Source: JARDZU01 sp963730285 (GTDB lineage Bacteria; Actinomycetota; Acidimicrobiia; Spongiisociales; ZC4RG35). From it: DNA of 64,000 nucleotides. The stretch covers positions 18,350 through 82,349 of the forward strand of contig CAVSQY010000005.1 in the NCBI GenBank assembly GCA_963730285.1, written 5' to 3'. The position numbers and the translations under genes are program-made. The notes under the pieces are model-generated. The model did no database searches, was not told where the DNA came from, and was given only the letters and a program-made list of their open reading frames with translations. This document shows positions 17,400 to 26,340 of the stretch, in pieces (positions within the stretch are counted from its first letter, which is position 1; each line of letters begins with the position of its first letter).

Positions 17400-18676
17400 C
17401 AGTCATGGTCGAGCGGGAGGAGGTGGTGGAGGTACGCGAGCGCGCGACGCCGGAAGAGCGTCGGTCTTCGATCGTCGGCGGTGTGCTGACCGCCCTCGGC
17501 ATCTTCGTGTTGTGGGCCTTTGCCCTGGGCGTCGACGCGAGTCTGGACGCCACCTTCAATCTGTCGTTGCAAACTGATCGTTTCCAGGGCCTGGCCTGGG
17601 TGGTCAACTCCCGAAACCTTTCCATGGCCCTTGGGGTGATGATCGTGGGCCTCGGCGTGTGGCGTTTGACCAGGGTTGGTCTTCGCTGGACGAACCTTTC
17701 GCTGGCGATCGGGTTTGGGCTCTTCTCATTGGCGTTTCTCACCTGGGCCGCTGCGGGCGGCCAGTTCAGCATGGTCGGCATGCTGCGGTCGACCGTCCTG
17801 CTTTCGGTAGTGGTGGTCTTGGGGGCTCTCACGGGCCTCATGTGCGAACGGGTTGGCGTGATCAACATCGGGATCGAAGGTCAATTGTTGGCGTCCGCTT
17901 TCGCCGCCGTCGTCCTCAGTAGTGCGTTCGGGACGGTCGCCGGGCTCGTCGGGGCTTTGCTAACGGGGGCCTTGCTCGGGCTCCTGCTCGCGTGGCTGAC
18001 GATCAAATTCCATGTGGATCAGATCATCGCCGGTGTTGTCATCAACTTTCTCGCCCTTGGGTTGACGTCTTTGATGACTGCGCGCATCCTCACCGATGTC
18101 CAGACCCTCAATGCCCCACAGCGGATCTCAGCCTGGCGCATTCCCCTGTTGGCTGACATACCAGTCGTCGGGCCGATGCTTTTCGACCACAATTTCTTTG
18201 TCTATGGGATGTTCATCTTGTTGTTCGCCATTCACTACGGATTGTTCCGCACTCGCTGGGGTTTGCGCTCACGCGCCGTTGGCGAGCACCCGAAGGCGGC
18301 AGACACGGCTGGGATCAATGTCTATTGGGTGCGTTATCGCAATGTGGTCTTGGGAGGCATGATCGCCGGGTTCGGCGGAGCCTTTCTCGGGTTGTCACAA
18401 GTGGCCCGTTTCGAAGAGAACATGACAGGCGGGATCGGATTCATCGGTCTGGCTGCCATGATCTTTGGCCGCTGGTTGCCATTCGGCGCCTTGGGGGCCG
18501 GCCTCGTCTTTGGCTTCTCGCGAGCCCTTCAACAGAAGGTGGCGATCCTCAGCGTCGGCATACCATCCGAGTTCCTCCTCATGCTCCCCTACATCGTGGT
18601 CATCATCGTGGTTGCCGGTGTCGTGGGCCGCACCAGACCCCCCGCCGCCGATGGCCAGCCCTACATCAAACAGTAG
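17396..18676 (+). CDS. nucleoside-type ABC transporter permease 2
   Basis: A 426-residue BPD_transp_2 permease, the partner of the preceding one. It has an acidic N-terminal tail, about ten hydrophobic segments, the family's ERVGVINIGIEGQLL motif and the coupling loop RSRAVGEHPKAADTAGINV. It starts in an ATGA overlap with permease 1 and ends the operon. A possible structured stop region lies between it and the converging gene at 18770. Confidence 0.94.
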   Translation: MTVMVEREEVVEVRERATPEERRSSIVGGVLTALGIFVLWAFALGVDASLDATFNLSLQTDRFQGLAWVVNSRNLSMALGVMIVGLGVWRLTRVGLRWTNLSLAIGFGLFSLAFLTWAAAGGQFSMVGMLRSTVLLSVVVVLGALTGLMCERVGVINIGIEGQLLASAFAAVVLSSAFGTVAGLVGALLTGALLGLLLAWLTIKFHVDQIIAGVVINFLALGLTSLMTARILTDVQTLNAPQRISAWRIPLLADIPVVGPMLFDHNFFVYGMFILLFAIHYGLFRTRWGLRSRAVGEHPKAADTAGINVYWVRYRNVVLGGMIAGFGGAFLGLSQVARFEENMTGGIGFIGLAAMIFGRWLPFGALGAGLVFGFSRALQQKVAILSVGIPSEFLLMLPYIVVIIVVAGVVGRTRPPAADGQPYIKQ

Positions 18677-18722
18677 GCCTCTCGCTGCCACGCGCCCTTT
18701 TGGCCTCGAAACGCAAGTTTGG

Positions 18723-18761
18723 GCGTGCATTCTTCCACCGTGGTGGTGGCTGGTTGCACGC
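18723..18761. terminator. possible bidirectional terminator hairpin
   Basis: GCGTGCA (18723-18729) pairs with TGCACGC (18755-18761), enclosing an inner CCACC/GGTGG hairpin. It lies in the 93-base gap between two converging genes. There is no clear T run, so the assignment is weak. Confidence 0.35.
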
Positions 18762-18769
18762 GCAAGGGA

Positions 18770-19744
18770 TCAGGGGGCGGCGGTGGTCGTGGTGCTGGCG
18801 GGGCGGCCGATGACGGTGATCTCCTGGATGGCCAGTTCCCGGAAGACGTTGTCGTCGATGACCTCTGCCTGGTAGGCGCTGGTGATGGTGATCTCCACCC
18901 AGTTGGCATTGATCGCCGCATAGGGGATCGACTGGAGACCGGGATCGTTGGTCAGCTCGATCGGTGTCTGCTGAAGGGAGTCTTGAGCCTCTATGAGCAC
19001 CCCGCGGGCGCGGTAGTTGCGCCTGAATTGGGTGTCGTCGGCCAGGTTGTACCAGTCGATCCGCTGTATGGCCATGGGCTGGTTGAAGGTCAGCCGGATC
19101 GTGATCTCTTGGGGGTCGAGGTCCTCCCAGGTCACCTGGTACTCGGCATCGGTGCCCGAGGTGAGGTTCTTGCAGATGAACGAGCCGATCCCGTCGACAG
19201 AGCACTGGGTGTCGATGACGTCTATCGGCCCGAGCTCGGCCAGCGAGGTGCTGGTGGACGTGGCGACAGTGGTGCTGGTATCAGGAGTGGAGTTGTTGCC
19301 ATTGAAGGCATTGAAGAGGAGGGCTACCACCACCACTCCGAAGAGGAGGGCACTGATGGCCAAGGCGGCGCGAACACCGGCAGTGGCCTGCACCGTGGGC
19401 CGCGGCGCGGTGGGGAGCGGCCCTTGAGAGATCCGGGCTCCACACTCTTGGCAGTGACGATTGTTTGGCGGGTTTACCGCCCCACACGACGGGCAATTGA
19501 CCGACTTGACCTGCTTGGCCTGCTTCTGCTGTCTGGCAGTCCCTTGCGGCGATTCAGTGGATGGTGGTGGCGCGCCAAGCTCGAACTCCTCGTAGTTGCC
19601 GTCGGAGTTCACAGTTATGACATTTTCTTTCCCTGAGCTCGCAACCGGGCTCAAAGGGTCGATGAACGATCCACAGTTGGGGCAGAACTGCTCGTCTGCG
19701 GGGACTGTCGCGCCGCAGTGATCGCATTTTTGAGAGGCAGCCAC
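18770..19744 (-). CDS. zinc-ribbon membrane protein with a discoidin-like extracellular domain
   Basis: A 324-residue protein with two zinc ribbons (CDHCGATVPADEQFCPNCG at residues 7-25, and CPSCGAVNPPNNRHCQECG near 84-102), one transmembrane segment (about 124-145) and a Thr/Ser linker. The C-terminal beta domain contains ITIRLTFNQPMAIQRIDWYN and a late EITITSAYQAEV, resembling the discoidin/NADase-type glycan-binding module found in actinobacterial membrane proteins. The likely topology has the ribbons inside and the beta domain outside. Function unknown. It ends with a Thr-rich tail. Confidence 0.75.
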   Translation of the reverse strand: MAASQKCDHCGATVPADEQFCPNCGSFIDPLSPVASSGKENVITVNSDGNYEEFELGAPPPSTESPQGTARQQKQAKQVKSVNCPSCGAVNPPNNRHCQECGARISQGPLPTAPRPTVQATAGVRAALAISALLFGVVVVALLFNAFNGNNSTPDTSTTVATSTSTSLAELGPIDVIDTQCSVDGIGSFICKNLTSGTDAEYQVTWEDLDPQEITIRLTFNQPMAIQRIDWYNLADDTQFRRNYRARGVLIEAQDSLQQTPIELTNDPGLQSIPYAAINANWVEITITSAYQAEVIDDNVFRELAIQEITVIGRPASTTTTAAP

Positions 19745-19774
19745 ATCCCTCCTTCATGGGTATTGTGCCACGGG

Positions 19775-19897
19775 ATGTTCGTGTGGGCGATCAGAACCTT
19801 TGAGCCGTGGACTGTTGCGTCGGCTCTGACCACGACCGTTGCCTTCTTGGCTTTGGTGGGGTTCTTGATTCTCGCGTCCAAATGGCGTAATCGATAA
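19775..19897 (+). CDS. possible 40-residue single-pass membrane peptide
   Basis: A short reading frame in the 170-base gap before radA encodes 40 residues: a polar N-terminus, a hydrophobic helix (about residues 13-34) and a basic KWRNR tail, which is a typical small membrane-protein layout. It ends 17 bases before radA. No good ribosome binding site is visible, so it may be chance. Confidence 0.3.
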   Translation: MFVWAIRTFEPWTVASALTTTVAFLALVGFLILASKWRNR

Positions 19898-19914
19898 CTC
19901 GAAGTTGGTGCTCT

Positions 19915-21207
19915 ATGGCGTTTCGTTGCGAATCCTGCGGGTTCTCATCTGGCAAATGGATGGGCTTTTGCCCACAGTGCGGCGTGTCCGATCCCTTGCT
20001 CGAGGTGGTGGGCGATTCCGGGAAGAAGAGGACCCGGGCGGCCACGTCGGTAGGCCTGGGCGCGGCGAGGGAGCGCCAGCACACACGGCGACCGACCGGC
20101 TGGCCCGAGATCGACCGCGTCCTCGGGGGTGGTGTGGTACCGGGGTCGGTGATCCTTCTTGGCGGTGAGCCGGGCGTGGGCAAGTCGACGTTGCTCCTAC
20201 AGATGGCAGGTGCGCTGGCGAGGTCCGGTGCTCCGGTGGTGGTGGCGAGCGCCGAGGAGTCGGCCGAGCAGGTGGCGATGCGTGCGACTCGGTTGGGTGT
20301 GGTCGATGAGTCGATCGGGCTCATCGCCGATGACGACGTCGATGCCATCGTTGCGATGGCTGAGGAGACCAAGCCCCTGCTGCTGGTGGTCGACTCGATC
20401 CAGACGATGGGTGTCAACGAGATCACGTCGGCGCCCGGTGGCGTCGCTCAGGTGCGGGAGAGTGCGGGACGTTTGGTCAGAATGGCGAAGACCACGGGTG
20501 TCGCCGTCGTTCTGGTCGGGCACGTGACGAAGGAGGGCGGTTTGGCCGGGCCCAAGATGCTGGAGCACATGGTTGATGTCGTGCTCTACCTCGAGGGCGA
20601 TCCGGATCGAGGATTCCGGGTGCTTCGAAGCACCAAGAACCGGTTTGGCCCCACACATGTCTCGGGGATGTTCGACATGAGGTCGGAGGGCCTTACCGAG
20701 GTGGACGACCCTTCCAAGGCGTTTCTCGACGGTTGGGAGTCGGAAGTGCCCGGCACCGTGATCTACCCGGCGGTCGAAGGGCGACGGTCGATTCTGGTCG
20801 AGGTTCAGGCCCTGGTCTCACCGACCCGCCAGGCCCAGCCACGGCGCTCGATCCGAGGCCTCGACCCGACCCGCGTCAATCAGGTGCTGGCCGTGCTCGA
20901 CCGCCACGCCCGCCTCGGCCTCCATGACCAGGAGGTTTACGTGAATGTGGTGGGTGGTTGGAAGATAGAGGAGCCCGGTTGTGATCTCGCCGTTGCCCTG
21001 GCTGTGGCCTCGTCTGCAAAGGATCGGGCCCTGGGCAGGATGGCGGCCTGGGGCGAAATTGGCTTGGCTGGTGAAGTGCGAACCATCCCGATGGAGACAC
21101 GGCGTCTCGAGGAGTTGGATCGGATGGGCCTGGAGCAGAGGATCGCCCCCATCGGCGGCAGCCCGATGAGATTGGCAGAAGCCCTACGCAAGGCCGGGCT
21201 GGACTGA
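19915..21207 (+). CDS. radA: DNA repair protein RadA
   Basis: RecA-like ATPase that helps branch migration in recombination repair. The 430-residue protein has a four-Cys zinc finger (Cys5, Cys8, Cys19, Cys22), Walker A GEPGVGKST, the RadA-specific KNRFG motif and a C-terminal Lon-protease-like domain. It is followed 19 bases later by disA, a neighbour pair common in Gram-positive bacteria and linking repair with DNA-integrity signalling. Confidence 0.97.
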   Translation: MAFRCESCGFSSGKWMGFCPQCGVSDPLLEVVGDSGKKRTRAATSVGLGAARERQHTRRPTGWPEIDRVLGGGVVPGSVILLGGEPGVGKSTLLLQMAGALARSGAPVVVASAEESAEQVAMRATRLGVVDESIGLIADDDVDAIVAMAEETKPLLLVVDSIQTMGVNEITSAPGGVAQVRESAGRLVRMAKTTGVAVVLVGHVTKEGGLAGPKMLEHMVDVVLYLEGDPDRGFRVLRSTKNRFGPTHVSGMFDMRSEGLTEVDDPSKAFLDGWESEVPGTVIYPAVEGRRSILVEVQALVSPTRQAQPRRSIRGLDPTRVNQVLAVLDRHARLGLHDQEVYVNVVGGWKIEEPGCDLAVALAVASSAKDRALGRMAAWGEIGLAGEVRTIPMETRRLEELDRMGLEQRIAPIGGSPMRLAEALRKAGLD

Positions 21208-21213
21208 TTCAGT

Positions 21214-21219
21214 TAGCCT
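21214..21219 (+). promoter_or_regulatory. possible -10 box of a leaderless disA transcript
   Basis: TAGCCT ends seven bases before the GTG start of disA and no ribosome binding site is visible. This fits transcription starting at or next to the start codon. Confidence 0.4.
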
Positions 21220-21226
21220 GTTCGAC

Positions 21227-22288
21227 GTGGGTGGCCCGACGATATCCGAGACCTTGGAACGCCTCGCTCCAGGGACGCCGATGCGCAGAGGCCTCGAGCG
21301 GATCATCCAGCAGGCCAAGGGCGGCTTGGTGGTCCTGGGCAACAGCCCGGACGTAGTCGAAGCCAGCACGGGAGGCTTCAGCCTCAACTCGGCGATGTTC
21401 ACGCCCGCCCGTCTTGCCGAGCTCTCGAAGATGGACGGCGGCATCGTCCTCGACGACAGTTGGGGCGTGATCCTGGAAGCAGGTGTTCACTTCGTCCCGG
21501 AAGGCTCGATACCGACCGACGAGACCGGTGCACGTCATCGGACAGCAGAGCGAATGGCGGTGGAAACCGGCAAGCCGGTGGTTGCCGTGAGTGAAGGGCG
21601 ACGGGTGGCGACCCTCTTCTATCTGGGCCAGAAGATCGAGCTGGCCTCACCGACAGAGGTCACTGCTCATGTGAATCAGGAGCTGCAGAGCCTCGATCGG
21701 CTCAGACGCCGGCTGGACGACTCCGAGATCAAGCTGACCCGCCTCGAGGTTGCGGGCTTGTCCACTTACCGGTCGGCAGTGACCGTTCTCCAACGAGCTG
21801 AGTTGGTCGATCGTCTCGGCGGCCAGGTGGAAGCTCGGACCCACACGCTGGGCGAAGACGGTCGGATCATGTACCTCCAGCTCAATGACCTCATCTCCGG
21901 CGTGGATTTCACCATGGCCGCGGTCGTCCGCGACTACACGAAGCCCTTGCGCGCCAACTCTGTTCGCAAGGCGCTCGAGGCGTTGTCCGATATCCCCGGC
22001 ACCGAGCTCGAGGACCCCTCGAGGGTTGGCAAGGAACTCGGCTTCCCCGACCTCGACGACCCGGTGGATCCCCGCGGGTTTCGGATTCTGTCACAGGTGG
22101 GTCGGCTTCCTGACACCGTCCGGGACGACATCATCCGGTACTTCGGATCGGTGTCCCGGCTGCTGAAAGCCTCGGAAGAGGACCTGATCAGGGTGGAGGG
22201 TGTGGGTGAGACCAGAGCGGGGCAGTTGCGCGCCTTCTTCGATCGTCTCCGTGACACAGCCAGCGAATGGGAGCCTGTGCTCGATTGA
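21227..22288 (+). CDS. disA: diadenylate cyclase DisA
   Basis: Makes cyclic di-AMP from ATP while scanning DNA for damage. The 353-residue protein has the N-terminal DAC domain with MDGGIVLDD at residues 69-77 and RHRTAER at 103-109, a helical linker, and a C-terminal HhH DNA-binding domain (EEDLIRVEGVGETRAGQLRAF). The usual DGA motif reads DGG here; the catalytic Asp70 is kept. It starts at GTG. Confidence 0.95.
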   Translation: MGGPTISETLERLAPGTPMRRGLERIIQQAKGGLVVLGNSPDVVEASTGGFSLNSAMFTPARLAELSKMDGGIVLDDSWGVILEAGVHFVPEGSIPTDETGARHRTAERMAVETGKPVVAVSEGRRVATLFYLGQKIELASPTEVTAHVNQELQSLDRLRRRLDDSEIKLTRLEVAGLSTYRSAVTVLQRAELVDRLGGQVEARTHTLGEDGRIMYLQLNDLISGVDFTMAAVVRDYTKPLRANSVRKALEALSDIPGTELEDPSRVGKELGFPDLDDPVDPRGFRILSQVGRLPDTVRDDIIRYFGSVSRLLKASEEDLIRVEGVGETRAGQLRAFFDRLRDTASEWEPVLD

Positions 22289-22301
22289 GGGTGAGTGCCG
22301 G

Positions 22302-22307
22302 TACACT
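22302..22307 (+). promoter_or_regulatory. possible -10 box of carD
   Basis: TACACT lies 11 bases before the carD ATG with no ribosome binding site between them. The same hexamer followed by CCGC also precedes the permease gene at 27297. It suggests a leaderless or very short leader. Confidence 0.4.
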
Positions 22308-22318
22308 CCGCACCCCAC

Positions 22319-22831
22319 ATGGCTGCAACAGCGACAAAATACTCAGTAGGTGACAAGGTGGTCCATCCCCAGCACGGGGCGGCCACCATCCAGAAGAAGG
22401 TCAAACAGGAGTTCGCCGGGAAGAAGCAGGACTACTTCGTCCTCGACGTGGCGACCGAGCAATTGACCGTGATGGTCCCATTGGACAAGGTGGAGGACCT
22501 TATCCGCCCGGTCATCTCCAAGACCAAGTCCCGTGAGGTCCTGCGGTCGCTCAAAGGCGATCCAGAAGAGGCTGGGTCGAACTGGAGCCGCTGGTACAAG
22601 GTGCTCAACGAGAAGATGACATCGGGTGACATCTTCCAGGTTGCCGAGGTCGTCCGTGACTTGTCGTTCGCCCAGCAGACCAAGGGCATCAGCCCCGCCC
22701 TCAAACGCATGTTGTCCAAGGCCCGTCTCACCCTCAGCTCCGAACTCGCTTTCAGCCTCGAGATCGACGAGGACGAAGCGATCAAGAAGTTGGACCGGGC
22801 GTTGCCCAAGATCGAGCCCGAAGAGGAATGA
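22319..22831 (+). CDS. carD: CarD family RNA polymerase-binding transcription factor
   Basis: Stabilises open promoter complexes by binding the RNA polymerase beta subunit and upstream DNA. The 170-residue protein starts YSVGDKVVHPQHGAATI, the Tudor-like RNAP-interaction domain, and has a C-terminal helical DNA-binding domain (SNWSRWYKVLNEKMTSGD). The ATG at 22319 gives the family's normal N-terminus; the frame stays open a few codons further up. It overlaps ispF by four bases. Confidence 0.95.
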   Translation: MAATATKYSVGDKVVHPQHGAATIQKKVKQEFAGKKQDYFVLDVATEQLTVMVPLDKVEDLIRPVISKTKSREVLRSLKGDPEEAGSNWSRWYKVLNEKMTSGDIFQVAEVVRDLSFAQQTKGISPALKRMLSKARLTLSSELAFSLEIDEDEAIKKLDRALPKIEPEEE

Positions 22832-23331
22832 GTCAAGAGGTGCCGGCCAACGGCACCAGAGTCGGTTGGGGTTTCGACGCCCACGCCTTCAACGGGGAAC
22901 CACCACTGATCCTCGGTGGTGTCACCGTTTCCAGCCGGATCGGTGTCACTGCGACCTCCGATGGCGACGTGTTGGCCCATGCTGTGACTGACGCCCTTCT
23001 CGGCGGCGCCGTCCTGGGCGACATCGGCGACCTCTTCCCATCCGACGATCCCACGATGGAGGACGTCGACTCGTTGTTCCTTCTACGCCAGGCCGCGACG
23101 ATGGTCACGGCTGCGGGATGGTCGGTGCAACATGTTGACGCGACTGTTGTCATCGAACAGGTTCGAGTCTCGCCGTTCAAGGAGGAGATCCGCACGAAGC
23201 TGGCCGAGGCGTTGGGGATCTCCAGTGAGCTGATATCGGTGAAGGCGACGACCACTGACGGTCTTGGCTTCGTCGGCCGGGGCGAGGGACTGGCAGCGGT
23301 CGCCGTGGTCACGCTGGCTCGCCTTGCTTAA
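22828..23331 (+). CDS. ispF: 2-C-methyl-D-erythritol 2,4-cyclodiphosphate synthase
   Basis: Cyclises CDP-methylerythritol 2-phosphate in the MEP isoprenoid pathway. The 167-residue protein has the metal site GWGFDAHAF (Asp17, His19), then SDGDVLAHAVTDALLG and the C-terminal ATTTDGLGFVGRGEG. It starts in an ATGA overlap with carD. In many actinobacteria ispD lies between carD and ispF; here it is absent and ispF is not fused to it. Confidence 0.96.
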   Translation: MSQEVPANGTRVGWGFDAHAFNGEPPLILGGVTVSSRIGVTATSDGDVLAHAVTDALLGGAVLGDIGDLFPSDDPTMEDVDSLFLLRQAATMVTAAGWSVQHVDATVVIEQVRVSPFKEEIRTKLAEALGISSELISVKATTTDGLGFVGRGEGLAAVAVVTLARLA

Positions 23332-23340
23332 CATCGTCTG

Positions 23341-24732
23341 ATGCTCCGCATCAATGACACGTTGCAGCGCGCCGTGGTTCCCATTGAGCCCAGGGACGAC
23401 GGAAAGATCTCCATGTACGTGTGTGGGCCTACGGTGCAATCGGAGCCGCACGTTGGCCATGGCCGTTCAGCGGTGGCATTCGACTCGATCCGCCGCTATC
23501 TGATCTGGAGCGGCTACGAGGTCACCTTCGTTCGCAACGTCACTGACATCGAGGACAAGATCATCGCGGCGGCCAATGAGTCGGGAGAAACCGTCGCCGC
23601 GCTGGCGGAGAAGATGGGTCGTCGCTTCGCCGATGCCTATCGAGCGTTGGGAGCGTTGGAGCCGGACTACGAACCCAAGGCCACCGATCACATCCCGGGA
23701 ATCATCGAGCTGATCGAGAGACTGATCGACCGTGGCCTTGCCTACCCTTCCGAGGGCGACGTCTACTTCTCGGTTAGGGCGTTCGAGGGGTATGGGAGCC
23801 TGTCGGGCCGGAATCTCGATGAGCTTCGCTCCGGGTCGAGGGTCGAGATCGGAGAATCGAAGCATGACCCGCTCGACTTCGCCCTGTGGAAGGGCGCCAA
23901 GCCTGGCGAACCGTGGTGGGATTCGCCCTGGGGACCCGGGCGGCCCGGTTGGCATATCGAGTGCTCAGCCATGGCGCTGTCCCTCCTGGGTGCCGACTTT
24001 GATATCCACGGTGGGGGTACCGATCTCATCTTTCCCCATCACGAGAACGAGATCGCACAGAGCGAAGGCGCCACCGGTGAGCGTTTCGTCAGGTATTGGC
24101 TGCACAACGGCATGGTCAATCTGGGCGGGGAGAAGATGGCCAAATCCACCGGGCTGGTAGTCGATCTGAAGACGCTCATGGATCGTCACGGTGGCCGGGC
24201 ACTCCGTCTCCTCTACCTTCGTGCCCATTACCGATCTCCCATCGAGTACTCACCAGAGCTGTTGGAGGAGGCGAAGGAGGCCCTCGATCGCCTCGAGCGG
24301 CTCCTTTATCGTGCGACGCCCGGCTCGCCAGACGAGGATGCGCTCGCCTCCTTCCGGGCGGCGATGGATGACGATTTCGGCACCCCCCGGGCGGTCTCAC
24401 AGCTCTTCGATCTGGTTAGGGAGGGAAATCGGCTGATCGACTCTGGTCAGGATGCCGGCGCGGTCGTGGGGGCAGTCGATGAGATCTACCGGGTCCTGGG
24501 CCTCGCCGACGCCTCGGCTCCGCAGGCAGCCGAGCTCGACCTCGGCGACCTGGCGGCGAGGTTTGGGGTCGAGGGTGGTGGCGAGGAGATCATCGACAGC
24601 TTGATAGCCCTCCGCGAGGAGGCTCGTGGCGATCGGCGTTTCACTGATGCCGACCAGATCCGTGATGCCCTCGAAGAGTCCGGAATCGTGCTCGAGGATG
24701 GGCCCGATGGCACCCGCTGGCTACGGCAATAG
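23341..24732 (+). CDS. cysS: cysteinyl-tRNA synthetase
   Basis: Charges tRNA-Cys. The 463-residue class I enzyme has YVCGPTVQSEPHVGHGRS (zinc Cys and the HIGH-like HVGH), FVRNVTDIEDKI, WHIECSAM with the second zinc Cys, PHHENEIAQSE and the KMSKS-like KMAKS. The length and the C-terminal DALR-type domain mark it as a true CysS and not MshC. rlmB begins inside its last codons. Confidence 0.97.
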   Translation: MLRINDTLQRAVVPIEPRDDGKISMYVCGPTVQSEPHVGHGRSAVAFDSIRRYLIWSGYEVTFVRNVTDIEDKIIAAANESGETVAALAEKMGRRFADAYRALGALEPDYEPKATDHIPGIIELIERLIDRGLAYPSEGDVYFSVRAFEGYGSLSGRNLDELRSGSRVEIGESKHDPLDFALWKGAKPGEPWWDSPWGPGRPGWHIECSAMALSLLGADFDIHGGGTDLIFPHHENEIAQSEGATGERFVRYWLHNGMVNLGGEKMAKSTGLVVDLKTLMDRHGGRALRLLYLRAHYRSPIEYSPELLEEAKEALDRLERLLYRATPGSPDEDALASFRAAMDDDFGTPRAVSQLFDLVREGNRLIDSGQDAGAVVGAVDEIYRVLGLADASAPQAAELDLGDLAARFGVEGGGEEIIDSLIALREEARGDRRFTDADQIRDALEESGIVLEDGPDGTRWLRQ

Positions 24733-25435
24733 GGTCGAGGGCCTCCATGCTGTGGCCGCCGCTGCGTCGGCGGGCAGAGTGCGGAAGCTCTGGGTGGAAG
24801 AAGGTCGGCTCCGTCGCAGCGAGGTGCGGGAGATCGCCGACGAGGTCTCTCCTGACATCCTGACCGTGATCCCCGACGCCAGGGCTGTTGCCGAGACCGG
24901 CGAGCCACAGGGCTTGGTAGCGGAATGTGAGCCGATTCTCCCTGTTCCGATCGACTCCCTCGCCGGTGACGCCACCGCCGTGATCGTGCTGGATCATCTC
25001 GAGGACCCGCACAACGTCGGAGCCATCGCCAGGAGTGCAGTGGCCGCCGGGATGAGCGGCATGGTTGTCTCGTCGCGTCGGGCGGCGCCCCTTTCAGCAG
25101 TGGCCTTCAAATCTGCCGCCGGTGCTCTCGAGAAGCTGCCAGTCGCCGTTGTCGGTTCGATCCCGGAGGCATTGAGCAGGCTGACGGACCGCGGGGTCTG
25201 GGTGGTCGGCCTCGACGCCGGCGCCGCGAGGTCCCTCTTTGGCCTGGACCTACTGACCGAGCCGGTTGCGGTCGTGGTCGGAGCCGAGGGCGAGGGCCTG
25301 AGCACCCTCGTCTCCAAACGCTGCGACCTTGTCGTGTCCATCCCGATGGCGGCCGACACCGAAAGTCTCAACGCTTCGGTTTCCGCTGCGCTGGCCGGCT
25401 TTGAGATAATGAGAGTGCGACGATTCCGCTCGTGA
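24707..25435 (+). CDS. rlmB: TrmH/SpoU family 23S rRNA 2'-O-methyltransferase (RlmB-like)
   Basis: Expected to methylate G2251 of 23S rRNA. From ATG 24707 the product is 242 residues, with GNRVEGLHAVAAAASAGRVRKLW at its start (substrate-binding domain) and the SPOUT knot motifs DHLEDPHNVGAIARSA, VVVGAEGEGLS and IPMAADTESLNASVSAAL. GAGG lies nine bases upstream of the ATG. The start overlaps cysS by 26 bases. A tRNA gene begins one base after its stop, so all are probably co-transcribed. Confidence 0.92.
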   Translation: MAPAGYGNRVEGLHAVAAAASAGRVRKLWVEEGRLRRSEVREIADEVSPDILTVIPDARAVAETGEPQGLVAECEPILPVPIDSLAGDATAVIVLDHLEDPHNVGAIARSAVAAGMSGMVVSSRRAAPLSAVAFKSAAGALEKLPVAVVGSIPEALSRLTDRGVWVVGLDAGAARSLFGLDLLTEPVAVVVGAEGEGLSTLVSKRCDLVVSIPMAADTESLNASVSAALAGFEIMRVRRFRS

Positions 25436-25436
25436 C

Positions 25437-25509
25437 GCCGGGTTAGCTCAGTCGGTAGAGCAGCTGTCTTGTAAACAGCAGGTCATCGGTTCGATTCCGG
25501 TACCCGGCT
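25437..25509 (+). tRNA. tRNA-Thr(TGT)
   Basis: A complete cloverleaf is visible: acceptor arm GCCGGGT with ACCCGGC, D arm GCTC/GAGC, anticodon arm GCTGT-CTTGTAA-ACAGC with anticodon TGT, and T arm ATCGG-TTCGATT-CCGGT, with discriminator T. CCA is not encoded. Confidence 0.96.
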
Positions 25510-25558
25510 CCGGATCAAATCCTCAATAAGCACAGGCATCACAAATACCCTCAACGGG

Positions 25559-25789
25559 ATGCTTGGTGAGGACGATCGCGCAATTCTCGAATTCGAGAGG
25601 GGTTGGTGGCTGGAGCCGGGGCCTAAGGATCAGGCCATCGAGTTCTCGTTGGGTCTGACCGCCGGGGCCTACTACGAGCGACTTCTCGCCATCGTGGCCG
25701 ACGCCTCCTCCTTTGCCGTCGACCCGTTAACGGTTGCCAGAATCCGATCGATGATTCAGGGAGATGCGATGGGGGAAGCGGTGAGCTGA
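25559..25789 (+). CDS. DUF3263 family protein
   Basis: A 76-residue protein matching the small actinobacterial DUF3263 family, with the typical DRAILEFERGWWLEPGPKDQAIEFSLGL and YYERLLAIV segments, which look like a helix-turn-helix-type fold. It overlaps by one base (TGATG) with a LytR_C gene; in actinobacteria the two are often adjacent. Its function is not known; a DNA-binding role in envelope regulation is inference. Confidence 0.85.
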   Translation: MLGEDDRAILEFERGWWLEPGPKDQAIEFSLGLTAGAYYERLLAIVADASSFAVDPLTVARIRSMIQGDAMGEAVS

Positions 25790-26340
25790 TGGCACGCGGG
25801 AAACACGCCGACGACGCAGAGAGCTCGTTCTATCGCGATCTGATAATGATGGCCCTTGGAATCGTCTTGGTGGGCGCTGCCGTGTTCCTGCTTCTCTATC
25901 TCTTCTCAGGCAGCCCGAGCACCGTCCCCTTGGACACGACCACCTCGACCGAGTTGGGAACGACAACCACCACCCTTCCTGGGACGAGCTCCTCTTCCGA
26001 TCCATCCACTTCGACATCCAACGCCTCATCTACCTCGACCACGGTCCCGATTCGCCCCGCCAGCGAGGTGAGGGTGGTGGTGCTCAACTCGCTTGGCCTG
26101 GCCGGCGCCGCCGGTCGGAAGACCCAGGAGCTCGCCGATGCCGGATATCAGACCCAAGAGGCAGATGACTACGAGCCGACGCAGGACCCCTCCCGCATCT
26201 GGTACCGGGAAGGCTTCGATGCCGAGGCGAACGTGTTGGCGGAGTTTCTTCCCGACGCATTGGTCGAGCCAATTCCAGACCCGGATGTGGCGCCGGGAGC
26301 AGACGTGGTGATGGTGCTCGGCACCGGCTATCAAGAATGA
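25789..26340 (+). CDS. LytR C-terminal domain membrane protein
   Basis: A 183-residue protein with a short cytoplasmic tail, one transmembrane helix (about residues 18-41), a Thr/Ser-rich linker of about 45 residues and a C-terminal LytR_C domain (VRVVVLNSLGLAGAAGRKTQELADAGY). It lacks the LytR-CpsA-Psr catalytic domain. It probably sits in the cell wall space and binds an envelope polymer or protein, which is inference. It overlaps the next gene by four bases. Confidence 0.85.
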   Translation: MARGKHADDAESSFYRDLIMMALGIVLVGAAVFLLLYLFSGSPSTVPLDTTTSTELGTTTTTLPGTSSSSDPSTSTSNASSTSTTVPIRPASEVRVVVLNSLGLAGAAGRKTQELADAGYQTQEADDYEPTQDPSRIWYREGFDAEANVLAEFLPDALVEPIPDPDVAPGADVVMVLGTGYQE

